This document shows positions 6,901 to 10,093 of a stretch of 10,093 nt of DNA, piece by piece. How positions within the stretch are numbered: the first letter of the stretch is position 1; each line of letters opens with the position of its first letter. This DNA comes from CAWUIH01 sp963922495. Its GTDB lineage: Bacteria; Pseudomonadota; Gammaproteobacteria; Coxiellales; Coxiellaceae. The stretch lies in NCBI GenBank assembly GCA_963922495.1, contig CAWUIH010000053.1, forward strand, positions 1 through 10,093. The letters run 5' to 3'. The position numbers and the translations under genes are program-made. The notes below the pieces were generated by a model that was not told the origin of the DNA, did not search any database, and saw only the letters and a program-made list of their open reading frames with translations.

Positions 6901-8794
6901 GATTGATCAAATCTATTCTGATCCACAATCGATAACGAAAAAGGTTGCATTAAAACCCAGTTTAGCGTTTTATACTCCGGGTTGGACCTGTGATTCTAAA
7001 CCGCTCAGTGACTATTTCAAACCGTTAAATATTCCAATAAAACGTCGTTGGATTATATTCGCTAACCCCTCTCAGCTATGCGATAACGTTTGCCAAGCCC
7101 TGGTAAACGCCGGCGAAGAAATTTTTAAGGTATTTCAAGAAAAAGATAAACGTATTATTGGTGCTTCAGATTATTTTATCAATCCAAGGGAAGCATCGCA
7201 TTACGATTGTGTTTTTGAAAAAATGGTTTCTCATGAAATAACCTATTATGGCATTGTGCATTTCTGGGGGATTGAAGATTCACAGCAATCTGGTGAAAAC
7301 CATTTGCTTGATGACGAAGTGTTATATCAAGGGTTATACAGTGGGATTTATATCGCGCAGGCATTAAACCGATTTTTGCCGGATGCCCACCTATCCTGGA
7401 CCCTCGTAACGAGGGGTGTGTATTCCGTCTTTGGCAGTGAACCGGTTGCACCATTAAAGAGTGGGGTATTGAGTTTATGTCGCGTGTTACCACTGGAAAT
7501 ACCAAGCCATAAATTTTGTATCACCCATCTGGACATTGATGGCGTAACGGACTCAAATGTGTTGACCGGTTATTCTAATGAAATTATTCATCAAACAGCC
7601 GATAATCTTTTTTGTGATACTAAAAACAACAAAGGAAAAACGGTAGCGCTTCGTGGTCAAAAAACCTGGGTACCGGTTTATTCACAAATTCACCCATCTG
7701 AAGAGCGGGTTTCGCAAAACATTGCGTTTGTTGATCATGGTGTTTACCTGATTACGGGTGGTTTGGGTGGCATGGGTCTAACCATTGCACAATGGTTATG
7801 CGATCAAAACCCCAGTAGTACTATCGTATTGTTATCACGTACTGAGTTTCCCAAACAAAGCGAATGGAAGGGTTGGTTACTACGCCATTCTGTAGAAGAT
7901 GACATAAGTGCAAAGATACGAATATTACAAAAAATAATCGCTAAAGGCTGCCATATTGAGATTTCACCAGTCAATGTTGCTGACTTTCTATCCATGACAT
8001 CGCATCTTCGTTCGATTGAAAAAAAATTTGGCGCGGTGCGCGGTATTTTTCATTTAGCAGGGATTTCAGGGAAAGGACTGACGGTATTAAAAAAAATTAA
8101 TGAGGTGCAAAAAGTGTTTCGTCCAAAAGTACAGGGACTTCGTGTGTTGATACAGTTATTTGCCGAAAAAGAATTGGATTTTTTTGTAGCCGCCTCCTCT
8201 CTGACCAGCATTGTGGGTGGTGTTGGTCAAATTGATTATTGTGCTGCTAATCTTTATTTAGATCATTGTTTAGCGCAAAAACCATTTAAACGTTGTAACC
8301 GCACAGTAGTGATTAATTGGAATGCATGGCGATCTGTAGGTATGGCAGTAAATTTAAATTACGCAACACATTGCCAATTATATGCCGGGAATAGCATGAC
8401 ACCAGAGCAAGGTGTATTAACTTTAAACAGATTACTGAACACTGCTTACAATCAAATTATCGTGTCGCGTTATTCGCCTCAAAACGAGATAGAACGTATT
8501 AGAGAGACCTTTCAGAATCCACCAGTTAACGTACAACCATCAGGTGTTATCAACGAAAAGCAGTCCAGTATACGTGATATTATCGAGTACGGATGGAAAG
8601 AAACTTTAGGTATAGCAAATGTCGATGAAAAATCCTCATTTTATGATTGCGGTGGCGATTCCCTTGCATTGATTCAGCTGATTACTCTCCTTGAAAGAGC
8701 GCTCACTATAAAAATTAGCTTACAAGATTTGATTCGTTATCCCGGGTTTCATGCCATGGTCAATTTTATTGAACACTTAACGCGGGTTAAATAA
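3956..8794 (+). CDS. Type I polyketide synthase module: carrier-KS-AT-KR-carrier
   Basis: This 1612-residue cytoplasmic megasynthase has five domains. Carrier 1 (about 8-76): FFALGITSLRGVQL, phosphopantetheine site Ser39. Ketosynthase (about 99-525): Cys269 in TACSSSL, His405 in EAHGTGT and His445 in KANIGH, all present. Acyltransferase (about 625-925): PGQGTQ at 631, active Ser723 in GHSLGE, Arg748, and YPFH at 823-826, whose Phe-His end points to malonyl-CoA. After the post-AT linker (PLPTYPFQ...RFW), residues about 1000-1255 are the structural half of the ketoreductase. The catalytic half (about 1258-1505) has TGGLGGMG at 1267, Lys1391, Ser1415, Tyr1428 and Asn1432. Carrier 2 (about 1537-1606): CGGDSLALIQL, Ser1569. 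There is no condensation, dehydratase, enoylreductase, methyltransferase or thioesterase domain. The first carrier should receive the amino acid from the preceding adenylation protein. The KS then adds one unit and the KR reduces it, giving a 4-amino-3-hydroxy acyl chain. The domain calls are from motifs; the product is inferred. A phosphopantetheinyl transferase must come from elsewhere. Confidence 0.95.
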   Translation: MLNNVDNNTLNRIKRILKKYTGSDNIDIHASFFALGITSLRGVQLIADINETLNANLTVPDLFLYTTPYALANYLTMPSTDPNMVTPLGSFNRRNAIHREPIAIIAMDCKYPGADNCEAFWKNCISNKESITFFNENERVQPDTRESTDEVHARGILNNIEYFDAQFFNYSPKEAHLSDPQHRLFIESAWNALEKAGYASSSQSHGHVGVYASMNDSTYILDQHALQGAEANLTERFSWQRGMSSQFLATKVAHLLNCTGPSLTVQTACSSSLVAVVLACQQLASFECDMAIAGGVSIVTPQDRPYVYQQGNIYSPDGHCRPFDASAQGTVFSNGLGVVVLKRLSEAIRDHDAIISVIKGYGLNNDGNRKMSYAAPAMQGQLNCILSAQSMANVKASSIQYVEAHGTGTLIGDPIEIEALSKAFRQSTAKEQFCAIGSVKANIGHTHVAAGIAGLIKASLALQHRKIPPALHFETPNPDIDFKHSPFYVNTRLLHWRKLALPRRAAVSAFGVGGTNAHVILEEAPATQRHPTKRNAYAVILSAQSTKALKNYHDRLIDFIENKSSVASASMELADMAYTLQVGRNHYPYRSGVVCENLPDALQQLKRQRDKLQQGTQNHPSQQKKIAFLFPGQGTQYITMSRGLYESEPVYQHWLDQCLTIASHHMNVALRDILFPIASNTTTAHKKLFQTQYTHPLLFSVEYALVKLLQHWGIQPAVMFGHSLGEYVAACVADVFSLEDAIRVVCARGKAISLCNPGAMLSVSLSRHELAPFCMDDVGIAVEIAPDLCVLSGSIPGVKRAKEKLEKSYSGKSLILKPLKNAYPFHTALLLEATEPFLNVLQSVTKQVPQIPYVSNLTGNWITDDEVLDDQYWINHLLNTVKLSQGVKKLLGDTEDTIFIEVGPGKTLTAALQMNTESVLKGITTLSTATDINQYDDEKTIVIALNAFWCQGGTVNWEQFYKHEKRNRVPLPTYPFQKQRFWIDQIYSDPQSITKKVALKPSLAFYTPGWTCDSKPLSDYFKPLNIPIKRRWIIFANPSQLCDNVCQALVNAGEEIFKVFQEKDKRIIGASDYFINPREASHYDCVFEKMVSHEITYYGIVHFWGIEDSQQSGENHLLDDEVLYQGLYSGIYIAQALNRFLPDAHLSWTLVTRGVYSVFGSEPVAPLKSGVLSLCRVLPLEIPSHKFCITHLDIDGVTDSNVLTGYSNEIIHQTADNLFCDTKNNKGKTVALRGQKTWVPVYSQIHPSEERVSQNIAFVDHGVYLITGGLGGMGLTIAQWLCDQNPSSTIVLLSRTEFPKQSEWKGWLLRHSVEDDISAKIRILQKIIAKGCHIEISPVNVADFLSMTSHLRSIEKKFGAVRGIFHLAGISGKGLTVLKKINEVQKVFRPKVQGLRVLIQLFAEKELDFFVAASSLTSIVGGVGQIDYCAANLYLDHCLAQKPFKRCNRTVVINWNAWRSVGMAVNLNYATHCQLYAGNSMTPEQGVLTLNRLLNTAYNQIIVSRYSPQNEIERIRETFQNPPVNVQPSGVINEKQSSIRDIIEYGWKETLGIANVDEKSSFYDCGGDSLALIQLITLLERALTIKISLQDLIRYPGFHAMVNFIEHLTRVK

Positions 8795-8853
8795 ATGTGT
8801 AAATTGGATATGATTCAGTAATGGTGGTGATAATTGACTATCCTGATGGCTCT

Positions 8854-8877
8854 CCTTCGTTGCTAAGGCATTTTTTT
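8854..8877 (+). terminator. Weak terminator-like hairpin after the PKS gene
   Basis: CCTT (8854-8857) can pair with AAGG (8865-8868) across a seven-base loop, followed within two bases by seven T's (8871-8877). The stem has only four pairs, which is poor for a rho-independent terminator, but the position 60 bases after the last operon gene and the T-run are right. It would separate the operon from the kinase gene. Confidence 0.3.
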
Positions 8878-8933
8878 ATTCGTCTTTAATTAAAACCATC
8901 GACGGGAGTACAATTGTTATGATGATTTATACC

Positions 8934-8962
8934 TTGACAAATAATACGGCCTAGCCTAAATT
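8934..8962 (+). promoter_or_regulatory. Sigma70-type promoter for the sensor kinase gene
   Basis: A perfect -35 hexamer TTGACA (8934-8939) is followed by exactly 17 bases and then TAAATT (8957-8962), a four-of-six match to TATAAT. Transcription would start near 8969, leaving a leader of about 65 bases before the kinase ATG. The site lies after the weak hairpin, so the kinase probably has its own transcript separate from the biosynthetic operon. Confidence 0.55.
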
Positions 8963-9033
8963 TAATGCATTAGAGGAAAGGATTCGATTGATTTTTCGGC
9001 TCATTTGGATAAAAAATATACAGAATAGTAATT

Positions 9034-10093
9034 ATGTTAGATACACTCATTAAAGATAAACCGTTTTTTAAGGTTTTTATTAATCAAATAGAATGCCCAT
9101 TAATTTATTTATCCTCAAAAGGCATTATTGAAATTGCCAACGATGTTGCAATAAATATATTGCAACTCGATCCTAAGCAATTTGTTGGCATTAATATCAA
9201 AAAATTCTGCCTTGAACACGGTTATTCGTTATCTAAACTGTTCGATAACGACAAAAAATCATCTCATTCGATAGAAGAATCTTATCGCATTAACGATCAG
9301 GAATGTACAGTTTTATGGAAAAGTAACCTTCTCAGCTATTCAGACAGTTGTGTTGGTGATGTGTTACTGGTTGGATATGATGTCACTCAATACAGCGCTA
9401 TTTCTGATGAATTACATAAAAAAATATTTTTTTATGAAAATATTCTCTCTAAACTGCCCACCAACGTGTATTGGAAAGACAGAAATTGTGTCTATTTGGG
9501 CTGTAATGAACGTTTGGCTAACGTAATGGGATTGTCTTCACGAGAGGCTATTAAGGGCATGACCGATTTTGACTTTTCGTGGGGCAAGGAAAATGCAAAA
9601 AGTTTCATCGAATTTGATAAAAAGGTGATGCAGTCTGGGGTACCATTAACGACTGAAGATGTTTTTGAGGAAGCAAGTGGTAAAGTTGTGACGGTGTTAA
9701 CCAATAAAACACCATTAAAAAATGAAGCAGGGGATACTGTGGGTGTTCTCGCCATTTCTGTTGATATCACCGAATTAAAACAGACCCAAATGAAACTCGA
9801 AATAGAGCGGCAAAAATCTGAAGCCGCCAGCCGTGCCAAATCTGAATTCATTGCCAATATGTCGCACGATATCCGCACGCCAATCACTGGCATCCTGGGT
9901 GTGATGCAAATGTTCTTGGATGAAGCCGAAACTGCCGCGACACAACTCAAACAACCGCAATCATCGATCAAACCCAAAACGCTGTTGCAACGATTAATCG
10001 CCAACACCGACACTCACGCCACTAACGGCATTGCCGCTACCGAACAACTGTTGCAATTGTTGAACGAAATTCTCGAAGTGGTGAAGATTGAAT
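9034..10093 (+). CDS. PAS-PAS sensor histidine kinase, N-terminal part (runs off right edge)
   Basis: The frame is open for 353 codons from an ATG at 9034 to the edge, with TAA in frame eight codons upstream, so this is the first ATG; its own ribosome site is weak. Two PAS-like sensor regions are visible. The first is about 10-120 and ends LLVGYDVTQY. The second is about 133-248, with LPTNVYWKDRNCVYLGCN near 141-158 and a GVLAISVDITELK ending. A coiled linker (about 249-270) leads to the HisKA domain with the H-box FIANMSHDIRTPITGILG, so His278 is the predicted autophosphorylation site. There is no signal peptide or membrane segment, so it is probably a cytoplasmic sensor. The ATPase domain and any receiver lie beyond the window. 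The first HisKA helix is followed by about 22 residues more than usual before LLNEILEVVKIE, a style I associate with Legionella and Coxiella kinases. The HisKA part is clearly richer in GC than the PAS part. Its signal and partner are unknown; it could regulate the neighbouring operon, but nothing here shows that. Confidence 0.88.
   Translation, partial: MLDTLIKDKPFFKVFINQIECPLIYLSSKGIIEIANDVAINILQLDPKQFVGINIKKFCLEHGYSLSKLFDNDKKSSHSIEESYRINDQECTVLWKSNLLSYSDSCVGDVLLVGYDVTQYSAISDELHKKIFFYENILSKLPTNVYWKDRNCVYLGCNERLANVMGLSSREAIKGMTDFDFSWGKENAKSFIEFDKKVMQSGVPLTTEDVFEEASGKVVTVLTNKTPLKNEAGDTVGVLAISVDITELKQTQMKLEIERQKSEAASRAKSEFIANMSHDIRTPITGILGVMQMFLDEAETAATQLKQPQSSIKPKTLLQRLIANTDTHATNGIAATEQLLQLLNEILEVVKIE

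Noticed and set aside
6956..7720. Possible methyltransferase or dehydratase domain between AT and KR
   Set aside because: There is no GxGxG SAM motif or HxxxGxxxxP dehydratase motif. The length and position fit the structural subdomain that precedes a PKS ketoreductase.
9492..10013. 173-codon open frame on the minus strand
   Set aside because: It lies wholly antisense to the histidine kinase, whose PAS and HisKA motifs are clear on the plus strand. The antisense translation has no recognisable motifs.
1..10093. tRNA, rRNA, CRISPR array, riboswitch, prophage attachment site
   Set aside because: I looked for regularly spaced repeats, conserved rRNA/tRNA stretches and known leader motifs, and saw none that I could support by eye.

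Overview
The window looks like an accessory region of a gammaproteobacterial chromosome of moderate to low GC. A Legionellales-type host (Legionella, Coxiella, Aquicella or Berkiella relatives) is my best guess. It rests mainly on the style of the histidine kinase at the right edge, with its 'SHDIRTP' H-box and extended HisKA hairpin, so it is inference and not proof.

Layout. (1) At 1-226, on the minus strand, is the N-terminal part of an unrecognised gene that runs off the left edge. (2) From 227 to about 1188 lies a decayed stretch. It holds a broken DDE transposase (about 420-723, one frameshift and two in-frame stops), an imperfect inverted repeat (908-1111), and no intact gene that I can support. 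(3) From 1189 to 8794, on the plus strand, is a tight three-gene operon that dominates the window: a CaiB/BaiF-type class III CoA-transferase, a free-standing NRPS adenylation protein, and a 1612-residue type I PKS module with the order carrier-KS-AT-KR-carrier. The last two genes overlap by 7 bases. (4) From 8795 to 9033 is a spacer with a weak terminator-like hairpin and a good sigma70-type promoter. (5) From 9034 to the right edge is the N-terminal part of a PAS-PAS-HisKA sensor kinase, cut off by the window.

How the operon probably works. The adenylation protein activates an amino acid; its ten-residue pocket reads DFTKMAEVGK, closest to the known asparagine code. It would load the acid in trans onto Ser39 of the N-terminal carrier of the PKS. 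There is no condensation domain: the KS takes the aminoacyl group directly and extends it by one unit, most likely malonyl. The KR reduces the new ketone, leaving a 4-amino-3-hydroxy acyl chain on the C-terminal carrier. No thioesterase, reductase or second condensation domain follows. Release must therefore be spontaneous (for example attack of the free amine to form a 4-hydroxy-gamma-lactam), by an enzyme elsewhere, or linked in some way to the CoA-transferase. This compact cluster, apparently dedicated to one amino acid plus one ketide unit and lying beside mobile-element debris, is the most interesting object in the window.
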